Shown: piece after piece, positions 7,023-14,615 of the stretch | Numbering within the stretch: position 1 is the first letter of the stretch | How the letters are laid out: every line of letters starts with the position of its first letter | Source of the DNA: Chloroflexota bacterium | Lineage (GTDB): Bacteria > Chloroflexota > Anaerolineae > Aggregatilineales > Aggregatilineaceae | Direction of reading: 5' to 3' | DNA: 14,877 bases | Assembly (NCBI GenBank): GCA_016234525.1 | Contig: JACRBK010000234.1 | Coordinates: forward strand, 1-14,877 | Notes under the pieces: generated by a model | The model's database searches: none | What the model saw: the letters and a program-made list of their open reading frames with translations, nothing else | What the model was told of the DNA's origin: nothing | Translations under genes and position numbers: made by a program

Positions 7023-7532
7023 ATGACACTCGTTGATTTAATTCTCAGCCACAAACTGATTCTATTGAGTATCGGCTTTGCCGCTGCACCACTGTTCGCT
7101 GCCTTGACGCTCAGCCTGGTGGCACAGCTCAAGCGGAATGCCGCCAAACGCGCCCGTGCGGCGGCCCGTATGGCCGCGCGTAAAGCGCTCCTGGCTGCCG
7201 CGCAAGTCGCCCAGGTTACCGCCCAGGTTCAGGCCGACAGTGTTTCGTCTACAGCGGATCAGAGCAAGGTATCAACGGCCCCTGCCAACCCGGCACGATC
7301 TCCACAGCCAGCGCAGGAACAACCTGCCGAAGCGACAACGGAACAAGCTACCGCCGAATCGCCGGAGATTCAGAATATTCTCTCCAGCGTGTTCGTAGAT
7401 GACGAGGCCTCAAACCACCTTGAGACGCTCGTGGCGGAACTGCAAGAAGTGGATGCCTCGTTGCTCGTGACGATGTCCGCTCAAATCGCGCATCAGATAC
7501 GCTCAGGCGGCACGCCTGACGCTCAGAGTTAA
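7023..7532 (+). CDS. Unknown membrane-anchored protein following arlJ
   Basis: A 169-residue protein I do not recognise. Residues about 10-37 form one membrane helix (LILLSIGFAAAPLFAALTLS). Residues 38-72 are a basic, Ala/Arg/Gln-rich helix, consistent with a cytoplasmic location just under the membrane. Residues 73-118 are low-complexity (Ser, Pro, Gln, Glu). The last 45 residues are a more ordered acidic and hydrophobic helix pair (IQNILSSVFVDDEASNHLET, LVAELQEVDASLLVTMSAQI). A single membrane helix plus a cytoplasmic helical tail recalls the layout of crenarchaeal ArlX, which forms a ring around the motor, but no sequence similarity is claimed. It lies 26 bases after arlJ and 11 before the FHA protein, so it is part of the operon. 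GAAGG at 7011-7015 precedes the ATG by 7 bases. Confidence 0.75.
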   Translation: MTLVDLILSHKLILLSIGFAAAPLFAALTLSLVAQLKRNAAKRARAAARMAARKALLAAAQVAQVTAQVQADSVSSTADQSKVSTAPANPARSPQPAQEQPAEATTEQATAESPEIQNILSSVFVDDEASNHLETLVAELQEVDASLLVTMSAQIAHQIRSGGTPDAQS

Positions 7533-7543
7533 GGAGCAGTCCT

Positions 7544-9232
7544 ATGGGACCCCGATCAGCCGAAATGATCCGGCAAGTTACCAGCGAACTCAGCGAAGAA
7601 AAGCTGTGGGACTTGCAGCTTTCAAAAACCGACATGACCTACCAACCTGTGCCACATCAGACGAATGTTCCCGCAGATACGCCCGTCTGGCGCGTGCGCT
7701 TCGATCTGACGTACAACCCAAGCCGCTGTCTGGGGCTGGACATCAATGGTGAAATTGTCTTGGGGCGCGGTGACGATACACCGGGTATCGTGTCGCTCAA
7801 TCTTTACGACGCTGATGAGCTGGGTGTCTCTCGGCAGCATGTGATGATGCGCCCGACCGATGCCAAGTTATATGTAATCGATCTGGACAGCACCAACGGA
7901 ACGCGGATCAATGGACGTTCGATTGGTGTTAAAACACCGTACAGCGTATCGAATGGCGATATTCTGGCGTTGGGACAGCTTGAGTTTGTGGTGCGTATCA
8001 TCAAACGCCCCACCGGTTATGCCGCCGCGCAGCGCGCCGAAACCGACCTGGCCGATGTGCTGTCACCGCTTGCCAGGGCGATTACATCGCAGCTCGCCAT
8101 CGAAGATGTACTCAAACAAGCGCTCGAAATGACGATTGCGCTGACCGGCGTCGAAGAAGCCTCGATCTGGCTGGTCGATGAACAAACCGGCGAGTTGTTC
8201 CTCGAAGCCGAGCAGGGCATCGAAAATGAGCAAATCCGGCGGATGCGCCTCTCAGTGGTCGACACTCTGGCAGGCAAAGTGATTGAGACCGGCAAACCTT
8301 TACGCGCTAACCGGCAGAGCGGTGACGGTCAGATCAAGGTAAAAACCGGTTATCTGGTCGAGGCCGTGATGTATGTTCCGCTCACGTTAGGCGGGGTAAC
8401 TTTTGGAGTGCTTCTGGCAGCACACCGGGCAGCCGGCAAACAGATCAGCGCACGCGATGAAAAGATGATCACGACTATCGCGGATTTTGCCGCGGTCGCT
8501 GTGCAGAATGCGCGCCTGTTCCAAACCACAGACAGCGCCCTCAGCCGCCGGGTCAAAGTGATGACGGCGCTCAATTATGCACTGTCGTATGACCTGAAAA
8601 ACAAGGTCAACAATATCATTGGTTATGCCGGGCTGCTGCAAGTGTCACATTCATTCGATGAAGATGCCCCCACGATTGTGGGCCGGATCGGTGAAGCGGC
8701 TGAAAGCATCGCACGCCTGATCGACCAATTGATCGAAATCATGTCACTCAACGAAGACTCCATCCCCCATCAATCCCCATGTGATCTGATCGAGATCGTA
8801 GCCCGCTCGGTGAACGATATGCACAAGGCCGCCGCGAACAAAATGACCACCCTCGATTTCCAGGTGATCGGAGATCCGTATATTATCCAGGGAGATGCCC
8901 AACATCTCTATCGCAGTGTGTTCAATCTGATAGATAATGCGATCAAATATTCACCGTCCGAATCACAAGTTTTTGTGGCGCTGTGTTTTTTCCACAACGA
9001 AATTCTGATTCGGGTGCGCGATACCGGGCCAGGCATCCCTAAAGACGATCTCCCGCTGCTGTTTGACCGTTATTATCGCGGTAAACAAACAGCGGAAGCC
9101 GGGGTAGGGTTGGGCTTAGAACTGGTGCGAGCCACGGCTGAAGCGCATCGCGGCGCGGTCATCGCACGCAACGTCGAGGCCGGTGGAGCGGAATTTATTA
9201 TCACGCTGCCGGGAACGCTGCGCGTAGCGTGA
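7544..9232 (+). CDS. FHA-GAF-histidine-kinase-like protein lacking the phosphoacceptor histidine
   Basis: A 562-residue soluble protein with no membrane helix. Residues about 63-152 are an FHA domain with all phosphothreonine-binding residues: G74-R75, S96-R97 with H99, N118-G119-T120 and N123-G124. Residues about 178-328 are a GAF domain. Residues about 335-400 align with a HisKA dimerisation domain, but the H-box reads SYDLKNKVNNIIGY where kinases have 'SHELR.P...IIGY', so the phosphorylated histidine is Y349. Residues about 445-558 are a HATPase domain with intact N-box (NLIDNAIKYSP, N461 and N465), G1 box (DTGPGIP, D493) and G2 box (GVGLGLELV). It may be a pseudokinase that reads a phosphothreonine signal and changes shape with nucleotide. 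Its place between arlJ and the peptidase suggests control of archaellum assembly or motion. AAGGAG at 7531-7536 sets the start. Confidence 0.88.
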   Translation: MGPRSAEMIRQVTSELSEEKLWDLQLSKTDMTYQPVPHQTNVPADTPVWRVRFDLTYNPSRCLGLDINGEIVLGRGDDTPGIVSLNLYDADELGVSRQHVMMRPTDAKLYVIDLDSTNGTRINGRSIGVKTPYSVSNGDILALGQLEFVVRIIKRPTGYAAAQRAETDLADVLSPLARAITSQLAIEDVLKQALEMTIALTGVEEASIWLVDEQTGELFLEAEQGIENEQIRRMRLSVVDTLAGKVIETGKPLRANRQSGDGQIKVKTGYLVEAVMYVPLTLGGVTFGVLLAAHRAAGKQISARDEKMITTIADFAAVAVQNARLFQTTDSALSRRVKVMTALNYALSYDLKNKVNNIIGYAGLLQVSHSFDEDAPTIVGRIGEAAESIARLIDQLIEIMSLNEDSIPHQSPCDLIEIVARSVNDMHKAAANKMTTLDFQVIGDPYIIQGDAQHLYRSVFNLIDNAIKYSPSESQVFVALCFFHNEILIRVRDTGPGIPKDDLPLLFDRYYRGKQTAEAGVGLGLELVRATAEAHRGAVIARNVEAGGAEFIITLPGTLRVA

Positions 9233-9254
9233 TGCGGAATGGAGTGTTAGCGCC

Positions 9255-9953
9255 ATGTTGATATTGATTGTTCTGTTAGGATGGATTGTCGGATGGCTGA
9301 CTCATTGGGCCGCCGGTTATTTGCCGCGCTTATCATCAAATTATAAGGGGCCAGCCATCAAACTCGCGCTGCCGTCGCTGCCCGCGACGCTATTGGCACT
9401 GCAAGGTCCGCGCGCCTGGAAAACCCTACGGCAGCGCGACCGCTGGTTTGGGCTGTACGTGGGAGCCGAACTGCTGAGTGCCTTCATGTTTGGCGGGTTA
9501 TGGCTGGCGTTGGGATCGTGCCGTGAAATGGTACTTTATACGGGGAGTTATAGCTTTTTGCTGCTGGTTGCCATTATCGATCTCAAATATCGTCTGGTAC
9601 TCAATGTGTTGATCTATCCGGCGGCGCTGGTGGTCGTGCTGACAACTCAAAGCACACTAACGCTGATGTTGGGTGGTTTTTTAGCCTGCGGAGTGTTCGC
9701 CCTTACTGCTTTGATCAAACCGGGCGATATTGGAGGCGGGGATGTCAAACTGGCAACCCTGATCGGCTTCGCTTTTGGGTTCCCGCAGGTGTTATGGGCC
9801 TTGATGATCGGCATCGGCAGCGGCGGCATTGTGGCCGTTTTCCTGCTGCTCACCCGGCGCGGCAACCGCCAGACGCGCATCGCTTACGCGCCCTTTTTGT
9901 GTCTTGGCGCGATGGTGGCGCTGCTTTTTAATCCATTTAACAGTCTAATGTAA
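9255..9953 (+). CDS. Prepilin peptidase, A24 family (PilD-type)
   Basis: A 232-residue membrane aspartic protease that would remove class III signal peptides from archaellin and any pilin-like partners at the cytoplasmic face. The two catalytic aspartates are visible: D109 in AIIDLKYRLV and D163 in GDIGGGDVKLATLIG. Several hydrophobic helices surround them. The ending YAPFLCLGAM matches the 'fgPfLalGa' segment of bacterial PilD rather than archaeal ArlK/PibD. The N-terminal 90 residues look like a worn-down PilD N-terminal region: a first helix (LGWIVGWLTHWAAGYLPRL) and 'RDRWFGLYVGAELLSAFMFG' recalling 'R.plvELlta.lf', but without the zinc-binding cysteine pairs, so N-methylation is unlikely. 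It lies 22 bases after the FHA gene. GGAG at 9241-9244 precedes the ATG. Confidence 0.9.
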   Translation: MLILIVLLGWIVGWLTHWAAGYLPRLSSNYKGPAIKLALPSLPATLLALQGPRAWKTLRQRDRWFGLYVGAELLSAFMFGGLWLALGSCREMVLYTGSYSFLLLVAIIDLKYRLVLNVLIYPAALVVVLTTQSTLTLMLGGFLACGVFALTALIKPGDIGGGDVKLATLIGFAFGFPQVLWALMIGIGSGGIVAVFLLLTRRGNRQTRIAYAPFLCLGAMVALLFNPFNSLM

Positions 9954-9966
9954 GGGGAGACCCGCG

Positions 9967-10632
9967 ATGTCGATGGCCCTGGATCCCAATGAGATCGAAG
10001 GACTAGATGAAATAGTCGAGACTGGACGCCCGTCCCGCATGGTATTCTGGCTGATCATCATGGGGCTGGCTGGTCTGTTCCTGCCGCTGTACCTGCTTAG
10101 CACAGCAATCAAAGAACACAATCAGACTCTCAAGAATGACCTTGCTCAGATCGAACAGCAGGAGTCCGAATTGTCCCAACCGGGGTCAGAACAACAAACG
10201 CTGCAAGATGAACTGATTAAAGCGCGCCAACGACTCGATCTGCTCTCTACCGTTCAAACAGACCTGATCGCCCAGCATATCAACTGGCCCGCCGTGATGG
10301 CCGTGGTAGGCAATAATGGGTATGTGCAAATGGAGCTGCTCAGCCTGTCACAAGCCAATGAACTGATCATGCTGCATGGGCAGGCTCAAGCGGAGTCAGT
10401 TGTAATGGCCTATGCGCGGATGCTCGAAGAATCGGATCAGTTTTCACGGGTGATCGTACAGTCGATCTCGCTCAAAATACTGCCAACACCTACGCCACCG
10501 CCAACCACCGAACCTACCGTGACGACCACCTTGACTTCTCCTGAAACCACACCGCCTCCGGTCGACCCTGAACAAGTGGTGGAATTCGTCATCCTGGTTG
10601 AATTTAACCCTCAAGGAGGCGGCAATGAATGA
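9967..10632 (+). CDS. PilN-like inner-membrane protein
   Basis: A 221-residue protein with a short cytoplasmic N-terminus, one membrane helix (residues about 26-44, VFWLIIMGLAGLFLPLYLL), a coiled coil (about 46-88), and a small alpha/beta domain (about 95-170: WPAVMAVV, VQMELLSLSQ, ELIMLHGQAQ, then a helix and a strand). This is the layout of PilN of type IV pili, which pairs with PilO as an alignment complex spanning membrane and envelope. A Thr/Pro-rich stretch (about 175-203) and a final strand EFVILVEF follow. The N-terminus lacks the NLLP motif that PilN uses to bind PilM, and no pilM is nearby. AGGGGAG at 9953-9959 precedes the start, and its last codons overlap the next gene. The family is weakly conserved, so the call relies on topology and pairing. 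Confidence 0.6.
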   Translation: MSMALDPNEIEGLDEIVETGRPSRMVFWLIIMGLAGLFLPLYLLSTAIKEHNQTLKNDLAQIEQQESELSQPGSEQQTLQDELIKARQRLDLLSTVQTDLIAQHINWPAVMAVVGNNGYVQMELLSLSQANELIMLHGQAQAESVVMAYARMLEESDQFSRVIVQSISLKILPTPTPPPTTEPTVTTTLTSPETTPPPVDPEQVVEFVILVEFNPQGGGNE

Positions 10633-11800
10633 CATGTCTATGGAAGAACTGCGCGGCAAAGTATCCGCGGTTCTGCCGATTATGTTGATCGTTCTATTGG
10701 TGTTAGGCAATATAGGCTTAGGGGCAGCGCTGCTTGGCCCGGCGTGGCTAGAGTATAACGATCTATCCAGCCAGGTTAACGCCCGCCAACAGGCGCTTGA
10801 TAATTCGATCACCAACCAGCAAGGCAACGCAGAAGTGATTGAGCTTCAGCTTACTCGCGCAGAAACCAGCATGACTGAGGCGGGGCGTGTTTTTTTGTCA
10901 GGGGCAGAGGCCGACAGCATCTTGAATAACCTGTATGGTTATGCCAGTTCAGTAGGAGTCGAGATCACCGATCTGCAACTCCAGGCGCCGCCCGAAGGTG
11001 AGGCTGACAACGAAAACAGCGATCTGTATGATGTACGCACTTTCCGGCTGCAAATCGAGGGGGGTATCCCACAGATCGTCGGTTTTATGGCGCTGTTTCA
11101 AGAAGCCTCTGTCCCGGCGGTAGCGCTGAAGAACCTGAATCTGACTCAGGGTGAAACCCGCGACATTTTGACTATGGACATGCTGCTGTACACCTCGCCC
11201 TATGCGCCAGGCGATGTTCTGGAAAGCCTTCCCGCCGTGATCCGCCCTGCGCCAATGCCGACTCCATTTCCCACGCCCACGCCGCTGCGCCCGACCCCCA
11301 CCGCGACGATGGCGCCCAGCCCGACGCCGGTCCCGCCGACGCTGGTCCCACCAACGCCCACTATCAGCGGCCCGGTTGTCAGCCTGGGGACTTATGACGA
11401 TAACCACTCGGCCATACGGTATACCGCCGGCCTATGGGAAACTATCGAATCTCTCAGCGGGTATGGCGGCGGTTATCATTACAGCCAGGACGCCAACGCC
11501 GAAATGGAGTTTGTCTTTGTCGGCACCGATGTCGTCGTGCAGTATGTGGCATTTACAAACTTCGGCATTTTTGAGGTGTATGTAGATGGTATTTTGCGGG
11601 GCGAAGCAGACTCCTATGCTGCCGAGGGCACTTTCGGCCAGGTGTTCCGCGTTGGTGGGCTGCCGCACAATATTCACACCCTCACCCTGCGCAATACAGC
11701 GCGGCGCAACCCATCTAGTGAAGGTACTGTTATAGCCATTGATGCGATACACGTTCTCCAGCCGTCACTGCCAGACCCCACACCACCAGGAGGGGATTAA
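10625..11800 (+). CDS. PilO-like protein fused to an extracellular jelly-roll domain
   Basis: A 392-residue protein. Residues about 14-37 are a membrane helix; 40-85 a coiled coil; about 86-195 a PilO-like alpha/beta domain (LNNLYGYASSVGVEITDLQL, RTFRLQIEGGIPQIVGFMAL and LKNLNL are typical of PilO). Residues about 207-245 are a Pro/Thr linker. Residues about 248-385 are a beta-rich jelly-roll with YDDNHSAIRYTAGLWETIES, FEVYVDGI and HTLTLRNTARRNPSSEGT, a carbohydrate-binding-like module I associate with Chloroflexota surface proteins. Ordinary PilO ends after the alpha/beta domain at about 200 residues, so nearly half of this protein is an addition. AAGGAGG at 10613-10619 and an 8-base overlap with the previous stop fix the ATG at 10625. 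The tail could hold the complex to cell-wall or S-layer glycan. Confidence 0.65.
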   Translation: MNDMSMEELRGKVSAVLPIMLIVLLVLGNIGLGAALLGPAWLEYNDLSSQVNARQQALDNSITNQQGNAEVIELQLTRAETSMTEAGRVFLSGAEADSILNNLYGYASSVGVEITDLQLQAPPEGEADNENSDLYDVRTFRLQIEGGIPQIVGFMALFQEASVPAVALKNLNLTQGETRDILTMDMLLYTSPYAPGDVLESLPAVIRPAPMPTPFPTPTPLRPTPTATMAPSPTPVPPTLVPPTPTISGPVVSLGTYDDNHSAIRYTAGLWETIESLSGYGGGYHYSQDANAEMEFVFVGTDVVVQYVAFTNFGIFEVYVDGILRGEADSYAAEGTFGQVFRVGGLPHNIHTLTLRNTARRNPSSEGTVIAIDAIHVLQPSLPDPTPPGGD

Positions 11801-11801
11801 A

Positions 11802-14534
11802 ATGAGTAGAGAACAGCTATTGAACCATCTGGCGGGAATCCCCACCGCCACTGACGGAGCTTATAAACAGCCTGTATCCCCGCTGTTTCCGGCTGCAAGC
11901 ACAGAACATTTGCGAAAATGGTCATTAAAATATCTGTGGCGCTTTCTGACCGAACCGATCCTTAACGGAAACGATTTCAGCCTATACCGCCAAAGGCGGC
12001 TGCTTTCGTCGGTGCTGCTGTTGTTAGTGCTGGCGGGGATATTTCTGGGGATTCTCCCTTATGTGATCTACAACATCGAACCCGATCATTTTTTCTATAT
12101 GGTGTCGGCCTCCGTCGAGACTCTCGCATTTTTGTACTTGTTGAGCCGAAGCAAGCATTACACAGTAGCAGCTACCCTCACCGTTGTATTTCTGTCGGTG
12201 GCTACTTTTTTTGCAGCAGCCCCAAAAGACACCCCGCCCGATCCTATGCTGCTCGTTTATCTTGTAATTCCGGTCATTTTAAGCAGCATTCTGCTCTCGA
12301 CCTGGGCGACCATGATTCTGCTGGTGAGCCAGGTGGGCGGGATGATCGCCTTTCAAGAATATTTTGGACTATCCTCTAATGATAGCTGGACCGGGTTTGT
12401 CATATTGATCTCAGCCCTGGTGGTGATGGCGACTCATCATTGGCGGATGATCGAACGCGAACGTCAGGCGGTTTTTGCTACCGAACGCAACCTACTTCGC
12501 ACGGTGATCGATCATGTGCCGGATTATGTCTATGTCAAAGACACCCAGACCCGCTTTGTGTTCCAAAACAAAACCGTGATACGGATGCTGGGTGCGCAAG
12601 TATTCGAGCAGATGATCGGCAGGACTGATTTTGATTTTTTCCCGGTTGAATATGCTTCCCTCTATCAATCGGATGATTATGAAGTGATTCGCTCTGGAAC
12701 CGCCCTGGTCAACCAGGAAGAACCTTCGGTGGATGCCGAAGGCCGTCTCCGCTGGCTGTTGACTACGAAAGTGCCGCTGCGTGACAACAACGGGCAGATC
12801 ATCGGTCTGGTCGGAATTGGGCGCGATATCACCGAACGCAAACAGGCCGAAGACGAGCTGGCTCATTATAATCAACGGCTGGACCTGCTTCATGCGCTCG
12901 ATCAAAATGTGCTGGCTGGACTGCCCCTGGAAGAAATCGGCCAGCGCGCCATGCAGCAGATGGCCCAACTGCTTCCTTGTGATCAAACCTATCTGGCTTT
13001 AATCAATTCGCCATCTCAGGAAGTCGAACAATCAGGCGGCAAGCCCGCGACTCAATCACATCCTGGCGATTCTTACCCGTTAATCAAACGAATCCCTGGC
13101 TGGACCAACGGCGAAATGAAGCAGGTACTTATCAAAGATACGGCAGAGACCGATCAAGATATCCCTGTGTGGCTGTTGGCGAAGGGCATTCGCACCTATC
13201 TCAATACACCGTTAGTGGCAGAAGATCAAGTCATTGGCGAACTCTGGATGGGAGCCGCTACGCCCGATGCTTTTGACGACAAACACTGCCAGATTGCCGT
13301 CGAAATTGCTGACCAACTGGCGATTGCTTTCCACCATACCACGATGCGTGAGCAAATTCAGCGCCATACGGCTGACCTCGAAAAGCGCGTCGAACAGCGC
13401 ACCGCAGAACTGAATCGCGCTATGGATCGGGTTGAGGCGATTTTGAATAACAGCAGTGATGGAATTATCCTGGCTTATGTGGATGGTACGATTACTCAAA
13501 CCAATCCCACCTTTGACCGGCTGTTAGGTTACCAACCCGACGCATTGTTTCACCAATGTTTAACCTCCATTGTCGCGCCAGACTATGCCGCCGTGCTTGC
13601 CGAGACACTGGCAGCAGTCACTCAGGACGGTGAAATCCGGCAAATTGAGGCGTTGGCGTACCGGTCCGACGGCAGTACATTTTGTGTCGAAATCGGGTTG
13701 TCATTGATCAAAGGTGGCGACAACTATCGCAGCAGCATTGTCTGCAATCTGCGCGACATTACCGAACGCAAGCGCGTTGAAAAAGAACTTCGTAACGCTC
13801 TCGAAAAAGAAAAAGAACTGAACGAGCTGAAATCCCGCTTCGTTTCGATGGTCTCTCACGAGTTCCGCACCCCGCTTACCACGATATCATCGTCCAACGA
13901 CCTTTTGAAAAGTTATATCGACCGGATGAGCGCGGAGCAAAAAAACAATCACTTCGTCAGAATCGAAGCGGCTATCCGGCATATGATACAACTTTTGGAA
14001 GATGTGCTGTTTTTTGGCAAAGCCGAAGCGCAGCGGGTGACGGCGAATCCCACTCTGTTAGACCTGGGAAAACTCTGTCAGGAAGCGTTGGATACCTCCC
14101 GGATTGGAGCGGATTCGAAGCTTGAGTTTGTTTTTACGAGCAGTGGGCAAACAGACAAGGTTCTATTGGACGAGAAGATGGTTAAGCTGATTCTCTTTAA
14201 CCTGTTGTCCAACGCGATCAAGTATTCGCCTGATGGTGGGACTGTGCGGCTTGAACTACACTGCACCGAGGAACATGCGATCATCCGTGTATCTGACCAG
14301 GGGATCGGTATTTCCAAAAAAGATCAGGAACGGCTTGGAGAACCCTTTTATCGCGCTGACAATGTCGCATCGATCAAAGGAACGGGCATGGGGCTTACCA
14401 TTGTTCAGCGCGCGCTCGAATTACAGGGGGGCAACCTGAGAATCGAAAGTGAACTGGGTTACGGAACCACCATGACGGCCACGCTGCCGGCGCATGTCAG
14501 TTCTGAAAACAACGCTGTAGAAAACGCTGTTTGA
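11802..14534 (+). CDS. Membrane sensor histidine kinase (TM-PAS-GAF-PAS-HisKA-HATPase)
   Basis: A 910-residue hybrid-free sensor kinase. After a soluble N-terminus of about 65 residues come five or six membrane helices (about 66-213) without a recognisable ligand-binding loop. Then follow PAS 1 (about 230-346, VIDHVPDYVYVKDTQTRFVF to GIGRDITERK), a GAF domain (about 359-514), a signalling coiled coil (DLEKRVEQRTAELNRAMDRV), PAS 2 (about 545-665, ending RDITERKRVE), a HisKA domain with H686 in SMVSHEFRTPL, and a HATPase domain with N-box NLLSNAIKYSP (N800, N804), G1 box DQGIGI (D832) and GTGMGLTIV. All catalytic motifs are intact. The ATG at 11802 has AGGAGG just upstream and follows the previous stop by one base; an in-frame ATG at 11739 lies inside the previous gene. 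No receiver domain or response regulator is in the window, so its target is unknown. Confidence 0.93.
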   Translation: MSREQLLNHLAGIPTATDGAYKQPVSPLFPAASTEHLRKWSLKYLWRFLTEPILNGNDFSLYRQRRLLSSVLLLLVLAGIFLGILPYVIYNIEPDHFFYMVSASVETLAFLYLLSRSKHYTVAATLTVVFLSVATFFAAAPKDTPPDPMLLVYLVIPVILSSILLSTWATMILLVSQVGGMIAFQEYFGLSSNDSWTGFVILISALVVMATHHWRMIERERQAVFATERNLLRTVIDHVPDYVYVKDTQTRFVFQNKTVIRMLGAQVFEQMIGRTDFDFFPVEYASLYQSDDYEVIRSGTALVNQEEPSVDAEGRLRWLLTTKVPLRDNNGQIIGLVGIGRDITERKQAEDELAHYNQRLDLLHALDQNVLAGLPLEEIGQRAMQQMAQLLPCDQTYLALINSPSQEVEQSGGKPATQSHPGDSYPLIKRIPGWTNGEMKQVLIKDTAETDQDIPVWLLAKGIRTYLNTPLVAEDQVIGELWMGAATPDAFDDKHCQIAVEIADQLAIAFHHTTMREQIQRHTADLEKRVEQRTAELNRAMDRVEAILNNSSDGIILAYVDGTITQTNPTFDRLLGYQPDALFHQCLTSIVAPDYAAVLAETLAAVTQDGEIRQIEALAYRSDGSTFCVEIGLSLIKGGDNYRSSIVCNLRDITERKRVEKELRNALEKEKELNELKSRFVSMVSHEFRTPLTTISSSNDLLKSYIDRMSAEQKNNHFVRIEAAIRHMIQLLEDVLFFGKAEAQRVTANPTLLDLGKLCQEALDTSRIGADSKLEFVFTSSGQTDKVLLDEKMVKLILFNLLSNAIKYSPDGGTVRLELHCTEEHAIIRVSDQGIGISKKDQERLGEPFYRADNVASIKGTGMGLTIVQRALELQGGNLRIESELGYGTTMTATLPAHVSSENNAVENAV

Positions 14535-14583
14535 TGCGCCAGAAAAGACAGTTAAAAACGTTCCCCGGCATTTTGTGAACGGC

Positions 14584-14615
14584 CCAGCGATAAGCAGCAT
14601 CATGCCTATCGCTGG
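14584..14615. terminator. Hairpin between the two converging genes, possible bidirectional terminator
   Basis: CCAGCGATA (14584-14592) and TATCGCTGG (14607-14615) form a perfect 9-bp stem with a 14-nt loop. It lies 49 bases after the plus-strand kinase stop and directly abuts the stop codon of the minus-strand gene. Neither side has a clear T-tract, so it may stabilise 3' ends rather than terminate by itself. Confidence 0.4.

Noticed and set aside
10498..10560. Thr/Pro-rich coding stretch as a DNA repeat or assembly artefact
   Set aside because: Codons vary and the frame stays open; it is an ordinary low-complexity linker.
10949..11407. Minus-strand open frame of 152 codons, Arg/Gly-rich
   Set aside because: It is opposite the Pro/Thr linker of the PilO-like gene; the composition is what that linker gives in antisense.
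14559..14581. CGTTC/GAACG hairpin after the plus-strand kinase gene as a terminator
   Set aside because: Only 5 bp with a 13-nt loop and no T-tract; the 9-bp stem at 14584-14615 is a better candidate.
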